The position numbers and the translations under genes are program-made. Shown piece by piece: positions 44,087 through 52,031 of a stretch of DNA of 64,000 bases. Position 1 is the first letter of the stretch. The number at the start of each line of letters is the position of its first letter. Below the pieces are notes generated by a model. It had not been told where the DNA came from. It was given only the letters and a program-made list of their open reading frames with translations, and did no database searches. This DNA comes from Alteromonas sp. KUL42 (GTDB taxonomy: Bacteria; Pseudomonadota; Gammaproteobacteria; Enterobacterales; Alteromonadaceae). The stretch spans positions 1 through 64,000 of the forward strand of contig NZ_BJKK01000021.1 of the NCBI RefSeq assembly GCF_006538325.1, written 5' to 3'.

Positions 44087-44102
44087 ATTAAGGAGAAGAT
44101 GT

Positions 44103-44558
44103 ATGCATAACACTATCTTATGGTGTGGTGGTAAAGGTGTATTAAAAGGAGCAGTAACTAAACGGTATTACATTGGCCAGAGACCTTTGGTTGATGTGGT
44201 ATTTGAAGATGGACGATGGTTTAACGAAATACCTGCAAAAGCTTTGGCTATGAATAGTAACTGGGTGGAGTCTGAAGAGACAATAGACACAGAAACTATT
44301 CAAGAATGGAAGAATTTGGGCGGTAATAGGGAGCGCTTTATTTACTGTGCTTCTGTAACTATTTCCAAATCGGACAATGGCTATATTAATTCTAAATTGA
44401 TGAGACGATCACCCGTTATCATTGCTAGTGACTTTAATGAAGCGGAAAAATCTATCAGGGAGCATTACGGTAACGATAATGTTCATGACATCGAGGGGTT
44501 AAAATTATCTGATTGTCAGCTGGCTCCCATGTGGCACGATATAATACAAACCCAGTAA
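44103..44558 (+). CDS. hypothetical accessory protein
   Basis: 151 residues, ATG with AAGGAGAAG. Soluble, mixed alpha/beta, no motif recognised. It starts with an HP1 leader and ends at a terminator, so it is a single-gene unit with the following small gene starting independently. Confidence 0.6.
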   Translation: MHNTILWCGGKGVLKGAVTKRYYIGQRPLVDVVFEDGRWFNEIPAKALAMNSNWVESEETIDTETIQEWKNLGGNRERFIYCASVTISKSDNGYINSKLMRRSPVIIASDFNEAEKSIREHYGNDNVHDIEGLKLSDCQLAPMWHDIIQTQ

Positions 44559-44566
44559 AGGTAAAC

Positions 44567-44594
44567 GAAGAGCCTCTTTTGAGGCTTCTTTTAT
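44567..44594 (+). terminator. intrinsic terminator
   Basis: GAAGAGCCTC-tttt-GAGGCTTC with a T-rich end. Confidence 0.75.
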
Positions 44595-44611
44595 ATGTAG
44601 GACAAAAATAT

Positions 44612-44893
44612 ATGTGTTCAGATATACAAGATATTATTAGATTCCCGTTTACGCTGAAAGGTAAATCAATGCGTTGCTACTGTGTGTGTAAAAAAGAAGA
44701 TTATAATCTACATGGCGCATCAATAGCAGTTCAACCAAATGTTATTAAAGGGGTATCAGATACACCTCGCGAGGCATGGGAGGATTTCGTATTTAATGTA
44801 CAGTTAGCCAATGACAAAGCGCTTTATTCTAAGATAGACAAAGAGCAAGTATTTTTAATAGAGAGAGATTTTGAATGTATTGATATGCATTAG
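44612..44893 (+). CDS. hypothetical accessory protein
   Basis: 93 residues from ATG 44612 after GTAGGAC. The longer frame from 44513 lies inside the previous gene and its terminator. The C-terminal half (PNVIKGVSDTPREAWEDFV, then FLIERDFECI) resembles the C-terminal part of the preceding protein (ASDFNEAEKSIREHYG), so the two may share a small domain. Converges on the SieB-like gene, overlapping 4 bp. Confidence 0.5.
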   Translation: MCSDIQDIIRFPFTLKGKSMRCYCVCKKEDYNLHGASIAVQPNVIKGVSDTPREAWEDFVFNVQLANDKALYSKIDKEQVFLIERDFECIDMH

Positions 44894-45477
44894 TGCTCTG
44901 AGAGTACTTCTTGTATGTATGGAGGTCTATTATTCTTTAAAAACACAAGAGAATCGGGATTATCTAAATCATCAGGCATTTCGATATTCTCAAGTGTTAA
45001 GGTTTTGTTGGCAATATTTGTAATTGCAAGGCTAAAAACCTTTCCAACGTGACTTTGGTAGCCGTAATTCCCTACTGTACGCAGTATTCCTGCTTCTATC
45101 AGACCTGATACTGTTGGATCATCTATTGGTAAACGTATTGAACGTTTTTGTTGCAGCATGAACTCACGAAGCACACTTTGCTCATGTGGGTCTAAGTAAT
45201 GCACTCGTTCTTTAATAATTTTCGTATATTTTTTCTTGTATAAATAAGCCCCAGATTTTTTCCAAACTAAAATTATCGTTTCAAGTCCAATTAAGACACC
45301 TGTAACTAAAGCAACAAAACCGATATATAAGTCATATTCTTTTGAAAACTCGGCTAATTTGAATCGTTCTAAATACGTTGCAGGGAGCGATAATAATGCA
45401 CTACATACTAAAAATATTAAAACTATGAACTTTGTTGGTAGTTTTACCATTTCGATTACTTTTGACAGCCATTCCAT
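44890..45477 (-). CDS. SieB-like superinfection-exclusion membrane protein
   Basis: 195 residues. Two membrane segments (about 15-35 and 50-70), then a cytoplasmic domain with DPHEQSVLREFMLQQKRSI and TVSGLIEAGILRTVG, the layout I recall for phage SieB proteins. SieB blocks growth of incoming phages by a poorly known mechanism. It is the only minus-strand gene between the small ORF at 43392-43574 and the recombinase at 52031-52651, so it was probably acquired separately. Assignment is from pattern memory only. Confidence 0.6.
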   Translation of the reverse strand: MEWLSKVIEMVKLPTKFIVLIFLVCSALLSLPATYLERFKLAEFSKEYDLYIGFVALVTGVLIGLETIILVWKKSGAYLYKKKYTKIIKERVHYLDPHEQSVLREFMLQQKRSIRLPIDDPTVSGLIEAGILRTVGNYGYQSHVGKVFSLAITNIANKTLTLENIEMPDDLDNPDSLVFLKNNRPPYIQEVLSEH

Positions 45478-45557
45478 TACGTATTCCTTAAGTAGTTTTT
45501 TTCAGTCAGCTAATTACATATGCCGGTAATGATAATCTAAAGATGAATAATCAAACA

Positions 45558-45577
45558 ACGAGGCTTTGTGCCATCGT
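45558..45577 (+). promoter_or_regulatory. leader hairpin HP1, ACGAGGC form
   Basis: Identical in stem to the copy at 44067, followed by ATTTAAGGAAAAG and the next ATG. Confidence 0.65.
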
Positions 45578-45595
45578 ATTTAAGGAAAAGAGAAA

Positions 45596-46708
45596 ATGAA
45601 AACGTTAAATGATGCTGTAACTTGCTTATTGTCTTTTGGTAGTGCTGAAGATGGTAAAGGTCTAAAGAAGTTGTATAAAAAAGCAGCTTTGCTAGTTCAC
45701 TCTGATAGAGCTAAAGCGCATGGTATTACTTACACGATGACCGATGTAAATCGGGCGTGGGAGTTAGTATCAAAATCTTTAGAAGGAGCGCTAGGACTTA
45801 TAGAAGGTTCTATTGTCTCAAGAAGAAATCGTGCATTTAGCGATAGCTGGATGAATGATCCCCTTCATGAAGCTACTGTCCCAAGCTTTTATTCAGTCGA
45901 TACGATGGCTGAGAAAGCATGGCAGATTGTAGATAGTGGAGAAACCGGTGATTTTACTTGGTTCAATCCGAGTAAACATTCAACCTTTATAAAGGATTTA
46001 AATTTAGAGTATCGCTATTACTATGGTGGCGATGTTTTAGCCCTTTATAGCTTGGAAAATGCTTTTAAGACTGGAAAACAAAGTACGGGCTATCGTATTT
46101 GTTATGACAGAAATGGAGATGGACACTTCATGGAAGCATTTTCTGAAATATTGAACGAGCTATGTAATTCTCAAACGCCTAAAGGGGTTTGGAAATGGCT
46201 TGAATCACTGGATTTTGTTGATGGAGGGCAATATCAAGGGGTTAGAGCAGAGGTCACTATAGGCACTCATACGGTGCGTGTGTATCGTGATAATGTGCCA
46301 GGGAACAAACAGTTCTCGCCTTTTGATTTAGATCGAGTAAAGCCTGTGGCTAAAATTCCGAAAAAATGGACAGTAGTCCATTTGAGAAAGATTTTAGCCA
46401 ATGGACAATTCAGATCATATAAGCAGGACTATTATTATACAGACGACTATAGCCGTGATGCAGCTGATAACTATCGGAAAGGTTATTTTTCTAACCCCCT
46501 CGAAAGTTATAGTGATATTTTAACATGCACATCTCAGCGTGTTTGGAGTCGCGAGGCAGACGGCATGATTGAGCTTCATTTTGGCGCACATCGTAATGAT
46601 GGACGTTCATTGATTGTTGATCTCAATAATCGATATCCAATTGTTGATATGAGTGATGAAGAGCAAGAGTATTTAAAGGGTGATATTCACTTTTTAAAAG
46701 CTTCTTAA
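45596..46708 (+). CDS. protein with degenerate J-domain at its N-terminus
   Basis: 370 residues. Residues 22-66 (LKKLYKKAALLVHSDRAKAHG then TDVNRAWELV) follow the DnaJ helix II-HPD-helix III plan, but HPD is HSD. The remaining ~300 residues are not recognised. A changed HPD usually means loss of normal DnaK stimulation, so this may bind DnaK without activating it or use the fold differently. HP1 leader upstream, terminator downstream. Confidence 0.6.
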   Translation: MKTLNDAVTCLLSFGSAEDGKGLKKLYKKAALLVHSDRAKAHGITYTMTDVNRAWELVSKSLEGALGLIEGSIVSRRNRAFSDSWMNDPLHEATVPSFYSVDTMAEKAWQIVDSGETGDFTWFNPSKHSTFIKDLNLEYRYYYGGDVLALYSLENAFKTGKQSTGYRICYDRNGDGHFMEAFSEILNELCNSQTPKGVWKWLESLDFVDGGQYQGVRAEVTIGTHTVRVYRDNVPGNKQFSPFDLDRVKPVAKIPKKWTVVHLRKILANGQFRSYKQDYYYTDDYSRDAADNYRKGYFSNPLESYSDILTCTSQRVWSREADGMIELHFGAHRNDGRSLIVDLNNRYPIVDMSDEEQEYLKGDIHFLKAS

Positions 46709-46730
46709 TTTCAATCGGGATAACACACAA

Positions 46731-46758
46731 AAACCTCGCTTCAGCGAGGTTTTTTTTT
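46731..46758 (+). terminator. intrinsic terminator
   Basis: AAACCTCGC-ttca-GCGAGGTTT with a long T tract. Confidence 0.9.
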
Positions 46759-46812
46759 ATCTGCCGAATAGAAGAGAAATAAAGTGTTATTGTGATTGTG
46801 AAGTTATTAATC

Positions 46813-46832
46813 ACGAGGCTTAGTGCCATCGT
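46813..46832 (+). promoter_or_regulatory. leader hairpin HP1, ACGAGGC form
   Basis: ACGAGGC-ttagt-GCC-A-TCGT before AAAAAGGAAAAG and the DUF3560 gene. Only the loop differs from the copies at 44067 and 45558. Confidence 0.65.
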
Positions 46833-46847
46833 AAAAAGGAAAAGAAG

Positions 46848-48194
46848 ATGAATATAAATATCAGTAAAGCAACATACAGTCCTGAAGATAACAAACTTAG
46901 GCTGTACATTGATGGTGATAGAGTTGGTGATGATGCCTATGAGAAACTGAGTGAACACAAGTTTAATTGGGCGCCGCTTCAAAAGCTATTTTGGGCGGCA
47001 TGGTCTCCAGGTCGCGAAGATCTGCTCTGTGATTTGGCTGGAGAAATCGTTGCTGAAGAAACAACGCTTTTGGAGCGTGCTGAAGCAAAGGCCGATAGGT
47101 TAGAAGCTTTAGCATCAAAAAGAGAGCGTGAATCTGAGGCATTTGTTCTTGCATCAAATCGTATTGCCGAAAGAATGAATATGGGCCAGCCAATTTTGGT
47201 TGGACATCATTCTGAACGTAAAGCGAGAAAAGATGTAGAAAAGGCTAAACGGTTAATTGAAAAGGCTAATGAAAAAGCCTCTTCAGTGTCGTACTGGCTT
47301 TATCGCGCAGAGGGTGTTGAAAGGCATGCTAACTACAAAAATGATGTGGGTGTACGTCAAAGACGTATTAAAACGTTATTGAAGGATTTGCGTGATTATC
47401 AGCGTCGTATTAATCATGGGTTTATCTGCTTATCTCTCTGGGGCAAGCTAGAAGCTATTGATGACATAGAAAAGCGAGACCTATTGGTGAGTAGTTATGT
47501 TGGCGCTCAGCTGAAAACCGGTGCCACATCGCCTAACGGTTACTATTCGCTATTGAGCAAAGGTGGAATGACTACCGACGATGTGATCAGTGGTGCGCTA
47601 AAATGGGCAGAAAATCTTACCTGTAATGAGTATTGTTCAAGGTCGATTCAACATTTGTTAAATAGGCTTGGATACGAGCGTTATATGCTTGGTGAGACAG
47701 CTCGATACACTGGCACAGTTAATGCGACTGTCATTAAAGGTTTTGCTAGAGAACATGGAACACATGATCCTCAATGTAAAAAAGTAGAGGGGCAGTGGGT
47801 TTTATCTTCTTCTGTTCCGTTACCTGTACATTTAGGTGATGGCGAAGCTTTATCGATGTCAGATAGTGAATGGTGTGATCTGATGGTTTCAATTGGTTAT
47901 GAAGTTCCATTAAAAAAAGCGGCTAAACCGCCAATATTGAATTTCAAGGCTGATGAGCTAAAGGTCATGATGTGGAGTGAAACTAAAACGCTTAGGCAAA
48001 TTGAACTTTCTAAGTCTCAATATTCAGACATTCATTCTGACTATCGAGGTGTGAAACCTTCTGAGTGTGGAAAGTATCGCGTAAAAATCTGCAAAAACCC
48101 TAATAGTGCGGTTGAAGGATGGCGAGCTGAATGGGTTTGTGTATTTTTGACAGACTCAAAAGTACATCCATCACCATTAGAAACTGTTGCGTAA
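46848..48194 (+). CDS. DUF3560-type protein
   Basis: 448 residues. The N-terminal ~190 match what I recall of DUF3560: YSPEDNKLRLYI, FNWAPLQKLFWAAWSPGRED, a long charged helix, IAERMNMGQPILVGHHSE and EKASSVSYWLYRAEG. This family is common on plasmids and ICEs; its function is unknown. The C-terminal half is not recognised. It overlaps the methyltransferase start (TAATG), so the two proteins are probably made together. Confidence 0.75.
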   Translation: MNINISKATYSPEDNKLRLYIDGDRVGDDAYEKLSEHKFNWAPLQKLFWAAWSPGREDLLCDLAGEIVAEETTLLERAEAKADRLEALASKRERESEAFVLASNRIAERMNMGQPILVGHHSERKARKDVEKAKRLIEKANEKASSVSYWLYRAEGVERHANYKNDVGVRQRRIKTLLKDLRDYQRRINHGFICLSLWGKLEAIDDIEKRDLLVSSYVGAQLKTGATSPNGYYSLLSKGGMTTDDVISGALKWAENLTCNEYCSRSIQHLLNRLGYERYMLGETARYTGTVNATVIKGFAREHGTHDPQCKKVEGQWVLSSSVPLPVHLGDGEALSMSDSEWCDLMVSIGYEVPLKKAAKPPILNFKADELKVMMWSETKTLRQIELSKSQYSDIHSDYRGVKPSECGKYRVKICKNPNSAVEGWRAEWVCVFLTDSKVHPSPLETVA

Positions 48195-48790
48195 TGGATG
48201 CTTCTGTTTATATGCGGCCTAATAAGCCGCTTTACGGAGTCGTTAAAAAGAGAAGGCGTGATACTGTTGTTGCGAACGTGAATGAAGTTGACGAACCTAT
48301 GTATGTAGATCGGAGTACTGAATGTCACACAACGCCAGATGATGTAGCAAAGCGTATGGTTGAATACTTAAACCCATTTTATGGAAAAGTATTAGAGCCA
48401 TCGGCTGGAACTGGGAAATTGATATGTGCGCTACTAGATAGTGGTGTAAGCCCCTTGGATATCACTGCTGTTGAAAAGCATTGCCAATTGTCAGTAAGCC
48501 TACGTGAAAATATTGTGGGTAATGTAGAAATCCACAATATGTGCTTTTTGGAGTTTGCACAGAAAAATAAAGGAGTCTTTAGTCATATATTGATGAACCC
48601 TCCTTTTAAACGTTGTAAACAACATATAAACACAGCTTTGTCTCTGCTTAATGATAGCGATGAAAGTAGTATGGTTATTCTTGTGCCTGATTCATACAAC
48701 CATCCGTTGTTTGAAGAAGTAGAGAAGTTACCGGAAAACACTTTTGCGCTAGCAAACGTTCATACAAAGATAATGGTTTTGAACCGATAA
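48194..48790 (+). CDS. N6-adenine-type DNA methyltransferase-like protein
   Basis: 198 residues from ATG 48194, which overlaps the DUF3560 stop. Motif I VLEPSAGTGKL (about 62-72), an acidic AVEKH (about 93) and motif IV LMNPPFKR (about 135). No target-recognition domain is seen, so it may be small and broad-specificity, or modify something other than DNA. It could protect entering DNA from restriction. HP1 lies upstream of the operon. Confidence 0.75.
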   Translation: MDASVYMRPNKPLYGVVKKRRRDTVVANVNEVDEPMYVDRSTECHTTPDDVAKRMVEYLNPFYGKVLEPSAGTGKLICALLDSGVSPLDITAVEKHCQLSVSLRENIVGNVEIHNMCFLEFAQKNKGVFSHILMNPPFKRCKQHINTALSLLNDSDESSMVILVPDSYNHPLFEEVEKLPENTFALANVHTKIMVLNR

Positions 48791-48792
48791 AG

Positions 48793-48814
48793 AAGGCCGT
48801 AAGGCCTTTTTTTT
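48793..48814 (+). terminator. intrinsic terminator
   Basis: AAGGCC-gtaa-GGCCTT with eight T. Confidence 0.9.
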
Positions 48815-48868
48815 GTTCCGTACATTATTATTAGAGAAATTTGATAAGGTCATTACTCAACTAATAAA

Positions 48869-48888
48869 GCGAAGTTTGGTGCTTTCGC
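48869..48888 (+). promoter_or_regulatory. leader hairpin HP1, GCGAAG form
   Basis: GCGA-AG ... CT-T-TCGC. The outer pair is changed from A-T (ACGA/TCGT) to G-C (GCGA/TCGC) relative to the copies at 44-47 kb, keeping pairing. Followed by ATAGGAGAAG and ATG. Confidence 0.6.
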
Positions 48889-48898
48889 ATAGGAGAAG

Positions 48899-49315
48899 AT
48901 GATGGTACACACAAATTTAATGAGAATGACGCATTCTGATGGGAGAAAAGTAAAGAAAGGTGAGATCGAGGTTGGGCTAGAAGTGATATATCCCTCACCT
49001 ACAGGAGGAAGAATGAAATACTCCTGCTATGAGGTAAACGATAGTAAGGCCAAGTTCAGTCCTATTTCACCGGATTGGCCCAAAGCGATATGGGGTGTCA
49101 CGGTCGAATTTAATTGTGACGATTTTTCTATTAAAGAGTTTATCGAGCTGAAGGAGGCTATCAACGCTTACAATCGGTGGAATGATACGCCAAATGACGG
49201 TCAGAGAAGCTTAGTGCAAAAAGCTGAAATGTATGGATATGCACAAACATTAGGTTTCTGTACCGCTGGTTGGACAGAGCGAGGTATAGAGCGATATCGT
49301 GAACTTTTAAAATAG
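48899..49315 (+). CDS. hypothetical accessory protein
   Basis: 138 residues, ATG directly after AGGAGAAG (a second ATG follows in frame). Soluble, no motif recognised; an N-terminal beta part (GLEVIYPSPTGGRMKYSCYEV) precedes a helical end. Single-gene unit with HP1 leader and its own terminator. Confidence 0.6.
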   Translation: MMVHTNLMRMTHSDGRKVKKGEIEVGLEVIYPSPTGGRMKYSCYEVNDSKAKFSPISPDWPKAIWGVTVEFNCDDFSIKEFIELKEAINAYNRWNDTPNDGQRSLVQKAEMYGYAQTLGFCTAGWTERGIERYRELLK

Positions 49316-49326
49316 AAGCACACATG

Positions 49327-49357
49327 AAAGCATCAACATATTGGTGCTTTTGTTTTT
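49327..49357 (+). terminator. intrinsic terminator
   Basis: AAGCATCAA pairs with TTGGTGCTT, followed by TTGTTTTTT. Confidence 0.75.
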
Positions 49358-49377
49358 TATATCATAAGGAATACAAG

Positions 49378-49662
49378 ATGATTCATGTAGAAAAGCTAGA
49401 AAATGGTAAATATCGAGTCGTAAGAGGGGAATTGCTAAAGGAGTTGTCTCTAGATTGGTCTGTTGTGAACATTACTGAGTTACGGAAGATGATTGAGTTT
49501 GCCCTTACATTTGAGTATTCGATCCCCTTATTAAAAAAATACAAAGGAAAGAAGATAAGCGTCTATGAAGGGGGGAATCATCTAGTTTTGTTAGAGCATA
49601 ACAAAGGTGACTTAGGACTGTTGAGAGTTGAGGATCATAATCACTGTGGTGAAGGACAATAA
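49378..49662 (+). CDS. hypothetical accessory protein
   Basis: 94 residues from ATG 49378 with AAGGA upstream; the frame from 49324 lies in the terminator. Mixed alpha/beta, no motif. The next gene starts immediately after its stop. Confidence 0.5.
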   Translation: MIHVEKLENGKYRVVRGELLKELSLDWSVVNITELRKMIEFALTFEYSIPLLKKYKGKKISVYEGGNHLVLLEHNKGDLGLLRVEDHNHCGEGQ

Positions 49663-49872
49663 ATGTCTGCACTAGATATTTATCTAATGCAGTTAAGAAA
49701 TAGTAGGGTTGGGTTTGTTGAAGGTATAGAAATTGCCAAAAACTTTGTCCTTTCCGAGGGAGGGGAAGTTTCTTTCACAGAGGATGGTGAAGTTGTGCTT
49801 TTTATGCAAGGTGAAAATGCGTATTGCTTTCAACTTTTTCCAGATATAGATCGGTTTTATTATGAAATCTAG
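49663..49872 (+). CDS. small hypothetical protein
   Basis: 69 residues, ATG one base after the previous stop, so translationally coupled. Helix then three beta strands (EVSFTEDGEVVLFMQGENAYCFQLF). Function unknown. Confidence 0.5.
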   Translation: MSALDIYLMQLRNSRVGFVEGIEIAKNFVLSEGGEVSFTEDGEVVLFMQGENAYCFQLFPDIDRFYYEI

Positions 49873-49895
49873 CCCAATAGTTTGTTGTTATTTAA

Positions 49896-49999
49896 GTGAT
49901 AACGGTGGGGTAATGGGAGAGGCTGTGGGCAACATGGCGTGTATGTTATCCATAGTTTATCCGTGGTTTCAATCCTTGAAAAATCCCCGTTATTGAACG
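49896..49999 (+). repeat. foldable repeat element C
   Basis: A shorter relative of elements A and B. The main stem is CTGTGG-gc-AACAT / ATGTT-at-CCATAG, the second hairpin TTTCAA-tcc-TTGAAA, and the tail AAATCCCCGTTATTGAACG. The outer helix TAACGG...CCGTTA replaces the ACTATGG...CCATAGT of element A. It lies 25 bp before the next gene. Confidence 0.6.
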
Positions 50000-50024
50000 T
50001 GATTGTTGTTTTCCTAACTGGCCA

Positions 50025-51275
50025 ATGAATATAAAGATAATAGGAAGAGATGTGAAAAATATAATGTGCATTTTGATGTTTTGCATTCTAACGATTGCAA
50101 GTGTAAGAGCAGAAGAAGTCCAGCTTAATTCGGTAAGAGCAAATATACAGGTATTTACGTCAAACGCATCATTGGTTGGTGTTGATTACGAAGATTATGA
50201 AGAATGGAGAGGGAAGGTTAAGCGATATTTAAATAATAATGGCGAGCTAAACCTGTTGCTTGAAGCGCAGGGGGAAATGTCTCGAACATCTATTATTGAC
50301 CACGCTTTAGAACGAAAGGATTTTGATAGTTTAGTTGATGTCGAGTTCAATAGTGTTAAGGATAAATTGTCGAGAATAAAGCAGAACCTTAGTGCCCTAA
50401 ACGAAGAGCTGGAGCCGTTGAAATCAGTGGTCAGTGATTATGAAGCGCAAGATAGGGAAAATGAGGCTGCTATAGAGAACGCTAAAGTAAAGTTTGAGAA
50501 CTCAAGAGAAAGGTTTAAGAGTGTATTTACACCTAATGCTGATGATAAAAGAGCTAAAAAAAAGTTCGATAGGAACTATGAAAGGAACTCATTTTTCAAG
50601 GTTATAAAAATTAAGGGAACGGATATCAATGATTGTCGAGCAGCAATACTTGAGGATGCAGGAAAGTCAAAGTCTAAACTTCAAAAGCTGCGTGAACTTT
50701 ACGTAGGCGAAGGGAAGCGTGACGATGAAAAGCTATATTGCCCTGTGTTGGAGTTCAATTGGATACCCATAAAAAATAGGGAGGCGTACAAAGCTAATCT
50801 TTCAAATACTCAAAAAGAAATAGCAGTCTCTACACTAAATAGCTTTCTTCTTTCAGAGAATAAGAAATTTGCTAGAGTTTTCCCCGATATAATTGCTATT
50901 GATGTACGTAAACAACACTCTATGAACAAGAGGAAACTAGATGAGGTACAGCAAAAAGTCATTAACCTAGAGAGTGAATTGCGTTATGTAAATAGTATTA
51001 AGCGAGAGGACGTTGAGAGACTAGAGAAGGAAAAGCTTGCTCTAGCTGTCAACAAGAACTTGATGCCTTTGATCGAGAAATTGTTTGTAGAAATATATGA
51101 AGAAATCACCCCTCTTCGCCCTGATGGATATATAAGCTTTGAAAGAGAAAGTGATCTGTATTTTGTTGTTTATGAAAATCCAAGTCTTCCAGGTTATTAC
51201 ATAAAAATTAGAGAAGGTATAAAGAGCCTTAATGTAGATAACGCAGTTGATATCATTGGAGTATTGAGCTTATAA
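50025..51275 (+). CDS. exported coiled-coil protein, unknown
   Basis: 416 residues. A signal peptide (cleavage near VRA-EEV), long coiled-coil stretches (about 95-165 and 300-345) and a small C-terminal beta domain. No family recognised. Probably periplasmic. Preceded by repeat element C, not by an HP1 leader; a terminator follows. Confidence 0.65.
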   Translation: MNIKIIGRDVKNIMCILMFCILTIASVRAEEVQLNSVRANIQVFTSNASLVGVDYEDYEEWRGKVKRYLNNNGELNLLLEAQGEMSRTSIIDHALERKDFDSLVDVEFNSVKDKLSRIKQNLSALNEELEPLKSVVSDYEAQDRENEAAIENAKVKFENSRERFKSVFTPNADDKRAKKKFDRNYERNSFFKVIKIKGTDINDCRAAILEDAGKSKSKLQKLRELYVGEGKRDDEKLYCPVLEFNWIPIKNREAYKANLSNTQKEIAVSTLNSFLLSENKKFARVFPDIIAIDVRKQHSMNKRKLDEVQQKVINLESELRYVNSIKREDVERLEKEKLALAVNKNLMPLIEKLFVEIYEEITPLRPDGYISFERESDLYFVVYENPSLPGYYIKIREGIKSLNVDNAVDIIGVLSL

Positions 51276-51327
51276 AAGAGTTTAAAGTAATGGATATTTT
51301 AATTTAATTAAATTGCTATGAATATAA

Positions 51328-51349
51328 ACCGTCCTTGTGGCGGTTTTTT
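51328..51349 (+). terminator. intrinsic terminator
   Basis: AACCGtCC-ttgt-GGCGGTT then TTTT. Its T tract is the left edge of the 192-bp direct repeat. Confidence 0.8.
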
Positions 51350-51535
51350 CTTGCCCGAACGTTTCCTACATGGCCCAAAGGCGCTAATTGAGAATGCATT
51401 AGTAAAACTAAGTGCTGGCGCTTTCCTTCAGGGCCGCGTATACCTTCCGAACGGTATTTATTGCCTTTCCTGTTTTTGTGCTGGCTTTGAGTAATGACAA
51501 TGAAGCGTGAAAGGCTTCCACAATGTCGGGGTGGT
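51344..51535 (+). repeat. 192-bp direct repeat, left copy
   Basis: About 96% identical to 59074-59265 with no gaps (about eight mismatches by eye). It contains the TTTCCTAC site and the 3' end of the CoiA/GIY-YIG gene. Confidence 0.9.
51408..51535 (-). pseudogene. 3' fragment of the CoiA/GIY-YIG fusion gene
   Basis: Encodes on the minus strand about the last 42 residues of the intact protein at 59138-60268 (ending KVYAALKESAST against KVYAALKESGNT) and then loses similarity at 51536. No start is present. A remnant of the duplication or insertion that created the array. Confidence 0.85.
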
Positions 51536-52006
51536 GTCAGAGAGTATTAAAGATTCATACTGAATAATAGAGTTCCATACTCGCATGGTGGCAAGCTACA
51601 CCACATTTAGTGGTAAACATAAGACACTTCAACTGGTAAGTTTTTGCATGATTTCAGCTTTTTGTTGCAGGAATTGGTAAGGTTGAGTGAGTTATCGGCA
51701 ACCGTGTTGCAGAAAAATGGTAAATCGTTGCAAGTTTTCTCGGTATTGAGCCATCGCTAAAATGACTCTCTTGGTGATTGAGTATGACACTTTATTACTT
51801 GAACTATGTTGGCAAAAAACTACAAACATCGCTCTGGTATGAGACTTTATTTTTGTAAACTTAACTCTGAACACCAAAAAACAGAGAGTTAGAAGCTACC
51901 CTGTATGAATCTTTATTACACTCCCACATTTTGTTAAATGGATATAGAATGCCTGAAAGCCGGTATATTAGTCGCGCATTAAAGATGGGATGTTATGATT
52001 AAAGTG
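51536..52006. other. degenerate spacer
   Basis: No convincing gene. A 61-residue minus-strand frame (51692-51877) has no recognisable product. A hairpin AACTCTG ... CAGAGAGTT lies near 51863-51893. It may be eroded insertion-element sequence; no terminal repeats were identified. Confidence 0.4.
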
Positions 52007-52031
52007 AAGAGGGGGTATGCTTTCCCCTCTT
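52007..52031 (-). terminator. possible terminator of the serine recombinase gene
   Basis: AAGAGGGG pairs with CCCCTCTT across a 9-nt loop at the gene's end. No clear T tract on the minus strand. Confidence 0.4.

Noticed and set aside
51692..51877. Minus-strand 61-residue frame as a transposase remnant
   Set aside because: No transposase motif or terminal inverted repeats could be identified.
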